From assembly GCA_900540635.1 (NCBI GenBank), contig UQGU01000020.1, positions 1 through 41,512 on the forward strand: 41,512 nt of DNA, given 5' to 3'. Shown here in pieces: positions 34,503-41,512 of this stretch; position 1 is the stretch's first letter; every line of letters begins with the position of its first letter. The stretch is from an uncultured Eubacteriales bacterium. Lineage in GTDB: Bacteria > Bacillota > Clostridia > Oscillospirales > Oscillospiraceae. Position numbers and translations under genes: made by a program. The notes under the pieces were generated by a model. It worked only from the letters and a program-made list of their open reading frames with translations, did no database searches and was not told the origin of the DNA.

Positions 34503-34538
34503 AAAGAAAAAGCCCCAACGGACACAATGCCGCCGGGG
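34503..34538 (-). terminator. Terminator in the folT leader
   Basis: In minus-strand RNA, CCCCGGCGG (34538-34530) pairs with CCGUUGGGG (34521-34513) over 9 bp with two G-U pairs, loop of 8, then CUUUUUCUUU. It lies 54 bp before the folT start and is likely the expression platform of the THF riboswitch. Confidence 0.8.
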
Positions 34539-34646
34539 AGTTGAAAACCACATTTGCCGAGTTACCCGTGAGGAAGAGAGGGCTTTCGCCCTTCGCCGCT
34601 CAACCGAGTATCGTTGCTACATAAAGGAGGATTCCCTCACTTTTAT

Positions 34647-34752
34647 GGCGCAGCGGGTGCGAAAATCCCATCGCGGGCTTGGAAGCCCTTCGTCCGTCAC
34701 ACAACTCCCCATCTTGACAGCACTTCACGCGGGATTCTCTACTCTGTTCGCC
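34647..34752 (-). ncRNA. Tetrahydrofolate (THF) riboswitch
   Basis: The minus-strand RNA matches the THF-I consensus in order: GAGUAG, CGCGUGAAGUG, a P3 arm (CUGUCA/UGACGG) with a loop holding GGGGAG, ACGAAG, GGCUUCCAAGCC, CGCGAUGGGA and CACCCGCUG closing P1 (GGCG-CAG with CUGCGCC). It begins about at the predicted transcription start and lies upstream of a folate transporter gene, as is usual. Between it and the terminator is another structured stretch (34560-34645, closed by GUGAGG/CCUCAC and holding a GGGCGAAAGCCC hairpin) that I cannot assign. Confidence 0.9.
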
Positions 34753-34756
34753 ACTC

Positions 34757-34785
34757 ACTATACACCATATCGATACAAAAGTAAA
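34757..34785 (-). promoter_or_regulatory. Promoter of the riboswitch-folT transcript
   Basis: On the minus strand TTTACT (34785-34780), 17-nt spacer, TATAGT (34762-34757); the RNA would begin at or beside the first P1 nucleotides of the riboswitch. Confidence 0.65.
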
Positions 34786-34892
34786 GATATATTTTTATAA
34801 TTTGTAAAAAAATGGAAGCGTCTCCGTTTCCCTATCTTTCCGCTTTCCGGCAGGTTAGAATGGTTCTATCTTGTACCGGGGGAGGAAGGGCA

Positions 34893-35678
34893 ATGCAGTG
34901 CCAGAAGCTGAAAACCTATATGGAGACCGGAAGGGTGATTTTTCTAAGCGTCAAATCTATCCGGCCAAATCCGGCCCAGCCCAGGCGGATCTTTTCCCAG
35001 GATGCCCTGTCTGAGCTGGCCGATTCCATATGGCAGCACGGGGTCCTGCAGCCGCTGAGCGTGCGGCGCATCCAGGGAGGCTATGAGCTCATCGCCGGAG
35101 AGCGCCGCCTGCGGGCCGCTCAGCTGGCAGGGCTGGGCGAGGTTCCCTGCCTTGTCATGCAGATGGATGACAAGGAATCCGGCCTTGCCGCCATGATTGA
35201 AAATTTACAGCGGCAGGATCTGGACTTTGTAGAGGAGGCCCAGGGCATTGCCGCACTGATGCGGACCCAGAATCTGAGCCAGGAGCAGGCGGCGCGGCTG
35301 CTGGGCAAAAGCCAAAGCGCCGTGGCCAACAAGCTGCGGCTGCTGCGCCACGGGGAGACAGTTCTCTCTGCCCTTCGCGAGGCCGGACTTACGGAGCGCC
35401 ACGCCCGGGCGCTGCTGAAACTGCCGGGCGAGGCGGAGAAGCTGGAAGCCATTGCCACCATTCAACGCCTGGAGCTCTCTGTAGCCGCCACGGAAAAATA
35501 TGTAGCCAGTCTTCTCTCTGCCGCTCCCAGCCGCCCCAGGAAAACCGACGTTTCCAGCTTTCTCAACACCCTGACGGACTCCCTTGCCAAAATCCAGCGC
35601 TCCGGCGTCAAGGCCATCTCCGAGCGCCGGGAAACGGACGCGCAGATCGTTCTGACCATCACCATACCAAAGGGGTAG
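34893..35678 (+). CDS. noc: ParB/Noc-family DNA-binding protein (nucleoid occlusion type)
   Basis: A 261-residue ParB-like CTPase clamp: N-terminal CTP-binding domain with PNPAQPRRIF (box I), ELIAGERRLRAAQLAGL (GERR motif), IENLQRQDLDFVEEAQG; a central helix-turn-helix (LSQEQAARLLGKSQSAVANKLRLLR); and a short C-terminal dimer region. In Noc proteins this fold binds sites over the chromosome and blocks division across the nucleoid. The lack of an adjacent parA/soj and closeness to rpsF-ssb-rpsR, as in Bacillus, favours Noc over Spo0J. The frame opens at 34812, but ATG 34893 follows GGAGG with 7 nt and fits the family. Divergent to the folT leader. Confidence 0.85.
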   Translation: MQCQKLKTYMETGRVIFLSVKSIRPNPAQPRRIFSQDALSELADSIWQHGVLQPLSVRRIQGGYELIAGERRLRAAQLAGLGEVPCLVMQMDDKESGLAAMIENLQRQDLDFVEEAQGIAALMRTQNLSQEQAARLLGKSQSAVANKLRLLRHGETVLSALREAGLTERHARALLKLPGEAEKLEAIATIQRLELSVAATEKYVASLLSAAPSRPRKTDVSSFLNTLTDSLAKIQRSGVKAISERRETDAQIVLTITIPKG

Positions 35679-35700
35679 GACGGTTTTCCCATCCTACCCC
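35672..35700. terminator. Hairpin between noc and the glucokinase gene
   Basis: A 9-bp perfect stem (35672-35680 with 35692-35700), extendable to 12 bp with one G-U on the minus strand, overlapping the noc stop. No clear U-tract follows on either strand, so termination may be weak or factor-dependent. Confidence 0.5.
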
Positions 35701-35709
35701 ACAGAAAAC

Positions 35710-36654
35710 TTATTGCTTTGCCGCGTCCAGCACCAGCTTGAAAGCACCGTATGCACCCGCATCATTGCCCAGAGAGGCCAGAGCGAACTTGACGCCGGAG
35801 GCCGCGTGGAACACATACTTGTGGAAATAGGGCTCGATTCCGTCCAGCAGCACGGACCCCGCCTTGCTGACGCCGCCGCCGATGACCACCGCCTCGGGGT
35901 CAATGACAGAGCACACAGAGCCCAGGAACTGGCCCATGTAATCAAAATAGCTGTCCATAATCTCCAGAGCCACCTGGTCCCCTGCCTTGCCTGCATCGAA
36001 GATATCCCGGCAGGTCACTTCCTCCAGGGCCCGCAGAGAAGAAGGCGCGTCATCCTTGGCAAGGCGCTGGGTAGCCAAGCGGACAATACCGGTAGCGGAG
36101 CAATACTGCTCCACGCAGCCCCGCTTGCCGCAGCCGCAAATCGCGGTTTCTTTGGGATTCAGGACCATATGGCCCAGCTCGCCGCCGGCTCCATGGGTGC
36201 CGTTAAGCAGCTTACCGTCCAGGATGATGCCGCCGCCGACACCGGTTCCCAGGGTGATGAAAATAACGTTCTCGCTTCCCTGGCCGCCGCCGACCCAGTA
36301 TTCGCCCAGGGCCGCCACATTGGCATCGTTGCTGGCCTTGACGCTCAGGCCCGTACCCTTGGACAACTCCTCTTCGATGGGCACAACGCCCCAGCCCAGG
36401 TTCACGCAGCGGTTCACAACGCCCTTGACCACAGCCCCGGGCACACCGATGCCAACGCCCAAAAGGTCTTCGTCCGGAATGTTGTTTTCCTTCCGGTAGC
36501 GGTTCACAGAGTCTGCGATGTCCGGGATGATCTTCTCGCCGCTGTTTTCCCGGCGGGTGGGAATCTCCCACTTGCTGAGCATTTTGCCGGTCTCGTCAAA
36601 GTATGCGATCTTGACGGTGGTGCCGCCCAGGTCAACGCCAAATCCATATTTCAT
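35710..36654 (-). CDS. glcK: ROK-family glucokinase
   Basis: Cytoplasmic sugar kinase, probably glucose to glucose 6-phosphate with ATP. 314 residues with the ATP-binding VDLGGTTVKIAYFD at residues 8-21, catalytic region SNDANVAALGE, LGTGVGGGIILDGKL, the sugar-binding HGAGGELGHM and the zinc site CGCGKRGCVEQYCS. ATG 36654 follows AGGAGG with 8 nt. A good -10 (TATAAT on the minus strand, 36686-36691) lies just upstream, without an obvious -35. Monocistronic. Other ROK kinases use other hexoses, but this sequence closely follows the Firmicute glucokinase pattern. Confidence 0.92.
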   Translation of the reverse strand: MKYGFGVDLGGTTVKIAYFDETGKMLSKWEIPTRRENSGEKIIPDIADSVNRYRKENNIPDEDLLGVGIGVPGAVVKGVVNRCVNLGWGVVPIEEELSKGTGLSVKASNDANVAALGEYWVGGGQGSENVIFITLGTGVGGGIILDGKLLNGTHGAGGELGHMVLNPKETAICGCGKRGCVEQYCSATGIVRLATQRLAKDDAPSSLRALEEVTCRDIFDAGKAGDQVALEIMDSYFDYMGQFLGSVCSVIDPEAVVIGGGVSKAGSVLLDGIEPYFHKYVFHAASGVKFALASLGNDAGAYGAFKLVLDAAKQ

Positions 36655-36765
36655 AGGGGATACCTCCTGTTTTTATATTTCCTTCATTATACAGGATTCT
36701 TCAGGAAAAGGAAAGTGTTATTTCCGCAAATCGCGACAATTGTGGATGGCTTCGAACAAGACGCA

Positions 36766-36890
36766 AAAAGCTCCCCCTCCGGAGGAGCTGGCACGGCGCA
36801 GCCATCACTGAAAAGCGGCATAACGAGCGAGTAAGGCCCCTCTTCCACCGCCGCTACGGCGGCGGTCCCCCTTCCCCGTGGGGGAAGGTT
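36766..36890. repeat. GC-rich interspersed repeat with nested palindromes
   Basis: Three successive palindromic blocks: GAGCTCC-like around 36769-36789, CCGCCG/CGGCGG at 36848-36862, and CTTCCCC/GGGGAAG at about 36871-36887. No reading frame fits. The composition and layout resemble the short non-coding repeats scattered between genes in Oscillospiraceae genomes, of unknown function. Only one copy is in this window, so its repeat nature rests on recollection of the type. The rest of the 36655-37020 gap holds the glucokinase -10 and the promoter at 36944. Confidence 0.45.
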
Positions 36891-36943
36891 ACAGACTTTC
36901 TTTAAGGTTTTCGGTGCAGAATCTTAATATCCCATTAAGTCGG

Positions 36944-36972
36944 ATGACAAATCTTTACAATTGTGCTACAAT
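36944..36972 (+). promoter_or_regulatory. Promoter of the lipoprotein genes
   Basis: ATGACA (36944-36949), 17-nt spacer, TACAAT (36967-36972), each 5 of 6 to consensus; 48 bp before the small lipoprotein start. Confidence 0.6.
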
Positions 36973-37020
36973 TTGTTTCGGAAAGAAAATCCGCTGACAC
37001 GAAAAAGGAGGCCCTTGAAA

Positions 37021-37185
37021 ATGAACACTTTTCTGAAACGGCTGATCTGCGGCGGCTCGATTCTGTGCGTGCTTCTCGTAGGCTGTGCCGCCGGTGTGCG
37101 CACGTCCAGCCGGGAGGAGCTGCCCGTATTTACCAAAGAACCCACAGCAGTCCACTGCTATATTCCCGATGGGCTGCTGCAATAA
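37021..37185 (+). CDS. Small lipoprotein, function unknown
   Basis: 54 residues. A basic start (MNTFLKR), a hydrophobic stretch and the lipobox LVGC give a type II signal peptide with Cys21 as the lipidated residue, leaving a mature tail of about 34 residues outside the cell. ATG 37021 has AGGAGG 9 nt upstream. The next lipoprotein starts 20 bp after its stop. No family recognised. Confidence 0.65.
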   Translation: MNTFLKRLICGGSILCVLLVGCAAGVRTSSREELPVFTKEPTAVHCYIPDGLLQ

Positions 37186-37205
37186 GCATGAAAGAAGGAA
37201 GAACC

Positions 37206-38900
37206 ATGAATTGGAAACCCCTGTTTGCCGGACTGCTGGCGGCTGGGCTGCTATCAGGCTGCGCGTCCAACGTCAATGCCCCTGCTCCCCTGCCCGCCGT
37301 TGACCCCCAGCCCGTTGTGGAAACCAGCGCTCCCACCAGCGTCACCGTCAATTCCGCCCAGGAGCTGGCAGCAGCCATTGCCCCGGGAGCCACCATCACC
37401 CTGGGAGAAGGTGTGTTCAAGCTGGATTTGGGTGACGACATCAATACCGGAAATCCATACTGCTGGTGGGAAGCCGTTGAAGACGGCTTCCAGCTGGTCA
37501 TCTCCGGAGTCCAGGACCTGACCATCCAGGGTGCGGGGCGGGATGCCACCCGCATTCAGACAGATCCCCGCTTTGCCGACGTGCTGAAATTCGAAAACTG
37601 CGGCAACCTGACCTTACGGGGCTTTACCGCCGGACATACCGTGCAGGCCGAGGGCTGTGAGGGGGACGTCATTGACCTGGGCGACTGCCAGAATGTGCTG
37701 CTGGAGGATCTGGGGCTCTTTGGCTGCGGCTTCATCGGCGTCAACGCCAACCAGTGTCAGGAGCTGGATATTCGCACCTGCGATATCTATAGCTGCTCCG
37801 GCATCGGTATCAATCTGAGCGATGTAAAGGACTGCAAGGTCACGGGCTGCACCGTCCGGGATTTGGGACACTCCTACGCAGAGGCCTCCTCTGCCATCAG
37901 TGCCTATGGCGGCGAAAATCTTGTCGTGGAAGACACCAAGTTCACAGGTATCAACGCCTATGATCTGCTGTCCATATATCAGGATGCCCGCTTCAGCGGC
38001 TGCACCTTCCAGAATAACACCCTGACGGATGTGGCAATTTCTCTGTATTCCAGCCAAAATCAGGAATTCGCAACGCTGACCCTTGAGAACTGCCAGGGCT
38101 CTGATAACCGCGCCTGGGACTGGATGCGCACGGAAGCAGGCAGCCTGATCGTAGACGAGACGGGCGCCGAGCTGGACGAGAAAGCCATGGACAAGCTTTT
38201 CGGAACGCTGAGTAACGCCGTGGAGGAGCCCACAGTCCCCCAGGAGGCCGTCGTCGTCACCACAGTGGACGAATTTCTGGCAGCCATTGGCCCCAACAAG
38301 GACATCGTCATCGATGCGAAGGAGCTGAACCTGAGCACCGCCTCCGATTATGGCCAAATGGACACAAGCAAGTATTACAGCTGGCACAACCCCTACGACG
38401 GTCAACAGCTGGATATTACCGGTGTGGACAATCTGACCATCCGTGGCAAGGATGGAAAGGATGCAAACCTGATTTCCACCGTCCCCAGATATTCCTATGT
38501 GCTTTCCTTTGCCGGCTGCACAAATGTGACTGTAAAGGATCTGACCCTGGGGCACACCGAAGCCCCCGGTGAATGCATCGGCGGTGTGCTGGATTTCTAC
38601 CGCTGCGGCAATGCCACCGTCTCCGACACCGGCCTCTTCGGCTGCGGCACCATCGGCGTTCTGGGAGAATCCAGCCGGAATCTGCACATTCTGAACAACG
38701 AAATCTACGACTGCTCCCAAGGCGGCGTGAATCTGATCAGCTGCCGTCAGGTGGAAATGGATGGAAACGATTTCCACGACCTGGGCACCCACGGCTATGG
38801 CTACATCTACAATGTTTCCAGCGACAGCGATAATGTGACCTTTAACGGCACCGCCATCGCGCCGGGGGATACGCTCTACGTTGACGGCTCAACCAATTGA
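37206..38900 (+). CDS. Lipoprotein with two right-handed beta-helix domains
   Basis: 564 residues. Type II signal peptide ending LLSGC (Cys19), then a Pro-rich linker, then two parallel beta-helix domains (~45-310 and ~345-560) that are diverged copies of each other: both have a NLTLRGF/NVTVKDL rung, a GHT segment, a GLFGCG-IGV motif and a repeated DIYSCS/EIYDCS rung. Such folds bind or cleave polysaccharides, but no catalytic residues of a known lyase are evident. Start 37206 (AAGGA upstream) is preferred; the frame runs back to 36963 through the small lipoprotein gene without an initiation site. Probably surface-exposed and carbohydrate-related. Confidence 0.75.
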   Translation: MNWKPLFAGLLAAGLLSGCASNVNAPAPLPAVDPQPVVETSAPTSVTVNSAQELAAAIAPGATITLGEGVFKLDLGDDINTGNPYCWWEAVEDGFQLVISGVQDLTIQGAGRDATRIQTDPRFADVLKFENCGNLTLRGFTAGHTVQAEGCEGDVIDLGDCQNVLLEDLGLFGCGFIGVNANQCQELDIRTCDIYSCSGIGINLSDVKDCKVTGCTVRDLGHSYAEASSAISAYGGENLVVEDTKFTGINAYDLLSIYQDARFSGCTFQNNTLTDVAISLYSSQNQEFATLTLENCQGSDNRAWDWMRTEAGSLIVDETGAELDEKAMDKLFGTLSNAVEEPTVPQEAVVVTTVDEFLAAIGPNKDIVIDAKELNLSTASDYGQMDTSKYYSWHNPYDGQQLDITGVDNLTIRGKDGKDANLISTVPRYSYVLSFAGCTNVTVKDLTLGHTEAPGECIGGVLDFYRCGNATVSDTGLFGCGTIGVLGESSRNLHILNNEIYDCSQGGVNLISCRQVEMDGNDFHDLGTHGYGYIYNVSSDSDNVTFNGTAIAPGDTLYVDGSTN

Positions 38901-38921
38901 TATCGCATCGTTATAGCAAAA

Positions 38922-38946
38922 ACCGGGCGGCACATGGCCGCCCGGT
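38922..38946. terminator. Bidirectional terminator
   Basis: A 10-bp perfect GC-rich stem (38922-38931 with 38937-38946), 5-nt loop. On the minus strand it is followed by TTTTTGC; on the plus strand by CAAATTTTTG. It serves the convergent lipoprotein and J-domain genes. Confidence 0.85.
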
Positions 38947-38959
38947 CAAATTTTTGAAA

Positions 38960-39619
38960 TCAGCAGCAGAAGAACTGCCCCCGGCAGCACAGCAGCTGGG
39001 CCAGATAGCACATACACAGGCTGGCGCAGGGACTGCCGCCCATGGTGAAGCCCCGGAAATTTCCGGCAGACCGGCGATAGGCCTGATCTCCATGCTCGAT
39101 CTGCTCCAGGGCGGACAGGTACTCCTGGTTGTCCGGCTCCATGGAAACCGCCCTGCGGATATGCTCCAGGGCTGTCACCTGATTGCCCACACCCTGATTG
39201 GCCAGAGCGCTGAGATAGTACCACCGGGCATCCCGGTTGGTGCTATTGTTCAGAGCATTGATGGCCTCTTGATAGCGGCCGTAGCGGATATACTGGCTTG
39301 CGGAGCGCTGGTAGTCATCCCCCTCCGGCCGCGTCTGCCGGGTCTCATAGTACCAGCCTCCGCCAAAGGGATTGTAGCCGCCGAAGGGGTCATAGCCCCC
39401 CTGCTGGCCGCTGCGCTGGTTCTGATAGGTAGGGCCGGAATACTTCTCCGGATTTTTGATCCGGTCGTAGGCCTCGTTGACCTCCTGCATTTTCCGGGCC
39501 GCCTCGGCATCGCCGGGATTCAGGTCCGGATGGTATTTTTTTGCCAGGCGGCGGTACGCCTGCTTCACTTCCTCATCGGAAGCCCCCGGCTCCAAACCGA
39601 GCACCTTATAGGGATCCAT
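38960..39619 (-). CDS. J-domain protein with TPR-like region and Cys-rich tail
   Basis: A 219-residue DnaJ-like co-chaperone. Residues 1-65 are a J domain with the HPD triad (KKYHPDLNPGD) that stimulates DnaK ATPase. A Gly/Tyr-rich linker (GGYDPFGGYNPFGGG) is followed by helical repeats (YGRYQEAINALNNS, TALEHIRRAVSMEPDNQEYLSALEQI), TPR-like. The last ~23 residues are Cys-rich (CASLCMCYLAQLLCC, then CC at the end; eight Cys), possibly metal-binding or lipid-modified. ATG 39619 is set by the J domain; it overlaps the preceding gene by 14 bp. It is not a canonical DnaJ because the zinc-finger domain is absent. Confidence 0.85.
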   Translation of the reverse strand: MDPYKVLGLEPGASDEEVKQAYRRLAKKYHPDLNPGDAEAARKMQEVNEAYDRIKNPEKYSGPTYQNQRSGQQGGYDPFGGYNPFGGGWYYETRQTRPEGDDYQRSASQYIRYGRYQEAINALNNSTNRDARWYYLSALANQGVGNQVTALEHIRRAVSMEPDNQEYLSALEQIEHGDQAYRRSAGNFRGFTMGGSPCASLCMCYLAQLLCCRGQFFCC

Positions 39620-40436
39620 CTGCTCTTGCGCCCTCTTTCCTGTTTTTTTGACGATACCGGACCCACACGCCGCTATAAAGAATGTTATCCAGCAGCGCCT
39701 TGTCCTGCACCAGGGGTAATTTTTCAAAATAGGCCGTGCATCGGGCCATGGTCAGGGAGAAGACCTGCTCCCAGTCCGGCTGTTCCTCCAAAAGCAATGT
39801 GGGATTGTAGCTGCCCTTTTTCCGGTCCTCCGGCGCATCCAGCACCGCATCCATGAGATAGATAAACCGGCCCAAAGCTGCACCCATCTCCCGCAGGGTC
39901 TCCGCCCAGGTATCCTCCCGCCAGACAAAGAGCTCCCCCATGAGCTCCCCAAACAGGCCGGCGGGAATATCCGGATTTTGGAACTTCTCCGCTTCCAGCC
40001 GGTTCAGCTCTGTCAGGCAGCGCTGCAATGTGCCGCACTGCCGGGGGTACTTCTCAGCAATCCGCTCTGCATAGGGCTCCATAGCATTGGCCAGAAGCTT
40101 GGCAGAGTATTTTTTGTCGTCATTCCAGTCGTCCAGGCACTTGTAGTATGCCAGAGCGATGTTCATATCCGCCGTATAGGTGATGATCTCGCTGCGGGTA
40201 TAGGTCCGGGCGTGGAGGGGATGGGTCAGGCAGCGGGCTGTCCTTTTTTCTTCCTCCGGCTCATACAGGCTCAGCAGCGTCAGGGCCAGGAAGGCCATGT
40301 CGTAGCGCAGCCCTAAGCGGCTGAGCTGGGAGGCTTCCTTCCCCATAGCCCGGCAGATGCCGCAGTAGACCTCTCCGTAGCGGTCCTTCTCCGGCTGGGA
40401 AAGCTCTGTTAAATTGGCAGTAATATAGCCAAACAC
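39606..40436 (-). CDS. DUF5685-type conserved protein with two Asp-rich motifs
   Basis: A 276-residue, largely helical protein. It begins at GTG 40436 with VFGYITANLTELSQPEKDRYGEVYCGICRAMG, including a CxxC; members usually start with FGY. Two acidic clusters, CLDDWNDDKK (near residue 118) and LMDAVLDAPEDRKKGSYNP (near 218), are about 100 residues apart, a spacing seen in class I isoprenoid synthase-like folds. No enzymatic role is established to my knowledge. AAGGGG lies upstream of the GTG; the frame to 40508 is an unlikely extension. Overlaps the J-domain gene by 14 bp, so the two are co-translated and may act together. Confidence 0.75.
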   Translation of the reverse strand: MFGYITANLTELSQPEKDRYGEVYCGICRAMGKEASQLSRLGLRYDMAFLALTLLSLYEPEEEKRTARCLTHPLHARTYTRSEIITYTADMNIALAYYKCLDDWNDDKKYSAKLLANAMEPYAERIAEKYPRQCGTLQRCLTELNRLEAEKFQNPDIPAGLFGELMGELFVWREDTWAETLREMGAALGRFIYLMDAVLDAPEDRKKGSYNPTLLLEEQPDWEQVFSLTMARCTAYFEKLPLVQDKALLDNILYSGVWVRYRQKNRKEGARADGSL

Positions 40437-40611
40437 GGCTCGCCACCCCTTTCCCGCGATGCCTCTTCCCTGCCCGCCGCCCGGGCGGACACGGAACAGA
40501 GACCGCATATTTTTTATCTTTTCTTACCAAAATATCAGCAAACTGTGAACAGCCCGTAAAGAAAGCCAAAAATTTTTGGAAATACGGCACCAATCCGGGT
40601 ACTCCCCTCGC

Positions 40612-41454
40612 TTATGCTGCCTTTTTCTCCCGATACTGCGACAGAAGCTTATTCAGCGCAGCCCCGTAGAACAGGATGCTGACGCAGCAATACAGCCACA
40701 GCATGCTCACGGCTATGGAATACACACTGCCGTAGATATTGGAGATTTTGGAAAAGTGGGTCACATACAGGGAAAATGCCCAGGAATATACCGCCCAGCC
40801 CACGGCGGAGAAGATTGCCCCGGGCAGGCTCTCCCAGAAGCCATTGCGCTTATTGGGCAGCACCATATAGATGGCGGAGAATAAAAAAACCTGAATGGCC
40901 AGAAGCAAAATTCCCCGCAAATCGATCAAATCCACCAGGGTCATCACCACCGGGTTCTGAATCCCGCGCAGCAGCTCCATCAGGGTATTCCCGAACACAT
41001 GGAGCACCAATGTGAGCACCACCACAACCAAAAACAGCAGCGCATACACAACGCTGATGCCCCGGATATAGACATAGCCCCGGTCCTCCTCTACGCCATA
41101 AACCGCATTAAGGCCCTTGAGCAGACCATAGACGCCCTTGCTGGAGGACCACAGCAGCGTCAGCACCGATACCCCCGCCACGGCAGAGGAGGCATTGCGA
41201 TAGGTGCTGAGAATCAGCTCCTGCACGCTGTCCATCAGGGCTTCCGGCAGAATACTCTCCAGGACCCCCGTCAGGTCCGCCACGGAAAGCTGGGTAAAGC
41301 GCAGGGAGTTCAGAATCAGCAGCAGTGCCGGGAACGCAGACAGAATCAAAAAGTAAGCCCCGTAGGCCGCCCGGAAGGGAATATTCAGTGCGGCTATGGT
41401 TTTTGCCGCCGCTGCGGTTTTTCCGATAATACCGCCCTGGGGCAGCTGCTTCAT
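40612..41454 (-). CDS. YihY/BrkB-family membrane protein
   Basis: 280 residues with about six helices. Family signature: AYGAYFLILSAFPALLLILNSLRF near residue 30, RNASSAVAGVSVLTLLWSSSKGVYGLLKGLNAVYGVEE in the middle, and LPNKRNGFWESLPGAIFSAVGWAVYSWAFSLYV later. The family was once called RNase BN in error; its real role is unsettled, possibly transport. ATG 41454 has AAAGGAG upstream. The basic tail (QYREKKAA) is cytoplasmic. The gene is followed by a 175-bp AT-rich gap with nothing I can name. Confidence 0.9.
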   Translation of the reverse strand: MKQLPQGGIIGKTAAAAKTIAALNIPFRAAYGAYFLILSAFPALLLILNSLRFTQLSVADLTGVLESILPEALMDSVQELILSTYRNASSAVAGVSVLTLLWSSSKGVYGLLKGLNAVYGVEEDRGYVYIRGISVVYALLFLVVVVLTLVLHVFGNTLMELLRGIQNPVVMTLVDLIDLRGILLLAIQVFLFSAIYMVLPNKRNGFWESLPGAIFSAVGWAVYSWAFSLYVTHFSKISNIYGSVYSIAVSMLWLYCCVSILFYGAALNKLLSQYREKKAA

Positions 41455-41512
41455 GGGGATGCTCCTTTCTCGGCTTGCTCCCTAAGAGGGGCTGTGAATG
41501 GGAATTGCGAAC

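Noticed and set aside
33298..34800. 500-codon plus-strand frame opposite folT and its riboswitch
   Set aside because: Antisense shadow; the minus strand has the transporter, terminator and THF riboswitch.
35713..36834. 373-codon plus-strand frame opposite the glucokinase
   Set aside because: Shadow of the ROK kinase, which has all its motifs on the minus strand.
36963..37205. N-terminal 81-codon extension of the beta-helix lipoprotein
   Set aside because: It reads through the small lipoprotein gene in another frame, and the signal peptide with its ribosome binding site starts at 37206.
1..41512. CRISPR arrays, tRNA or rRNA genes, insertion sequences
   Set aside because: No regularly spaced repeats, cloverleaf sequences, rRNA segments or transposase-like proteins were seen by eye on either strand.

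Overview
The window looks like chromosomal DNA of a gut-type clostridium of the Oscillospiraceae group (relatives of Oscillibacter, Flavonifractor or Lawsonibacter). The evidence is gene content (Trk potassium uptake, ECF-type folate uptake with a THF riboswitch, PsuK/PsuG, RqcP, Noc, an ECF sigma factor with a coupled membrane partner), strong AGGAGG-type ribosome binding sites, and GC-rich housekeeping genes interrupted by AT-rich accessory DNA. Genus is inference. The linkage of noc, rpsF-ssb-rpsR, hup and rqcP suggests a place not far from the replication origin.

Layout: (1) 1-2650, AT-rich: a GyrI-like gene remnant, a CHASE-GGDEF-PAS diguanylate cyclase and an orphan reading frame. (2) 2653-19376, a surface polysaccharide (capsule/EPS) operon on the minus strand. 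It runs from a promoter at 19348-19376 through a WcaJ-like initiating transferase, an internal terminator, a GT2 glycosyltransferase, an acyltransferase out of frame at a G9 tract, four more glycosyltransferase-type genes, a Wzy polymerase, a hexapeptide acyltransferase, a Wzx flippase, a zinc-ribbon protein, a duplicated scrap of capE, a channel-like membrane protein, then capE / NeuD-like acyltransferase / capF / capG (wecB), the UDP-N-acetyl-L-fucosamine pathway. The outer genes are GC-rich and the middle is AT-rich, the usual mosaic of a serotype-determining locus. An XRE-TPR regulator lies just upstream. (3) 20441-23420: trkA-trkH. (4) 23425-26018: an ECF sigma factor and a large membrane protein that overlaps it. 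(5) 26159-28627: a small protein, then psuK (with N-terminal HTH) and psuG for pseudouridine breakdown. (6) 28670-31148: an unusual two-gene operon, a membrane-anchored HEAT-like protein and a GT2-fold membrane protein lacking its catalytic motifs. (7) 31184-33360: rpsF-ssb-rpsR, a tiny transcription unit, hup and rqcP. (8) 33379-35700: folT-like transporter under a THF riboswitch, and divergent noc. (9) 35710-41454: ROK glucokinase, a GC-rich repeat, two lipoproteins (one a duplicated beta-helix), a J-domain protein coupled to a DUF5685-type protein, and a YihY/BrkB membrane protein.

The most interesting items are the G9 tract that can switch an acyltransferase on and off, the capE duplication scar beside a channel-like gene whose potassium selectivity filter is missing, a 9-nt exact complement between the THF aptamer loop and the terminator arm upstream of folT, the HEAT/pseudo-glycosyltransferase operon, and paired Asp-rich motifs in the DUF5685-type protein. 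Annotation is by eye; family names rest on motif recognition and no database search was run.
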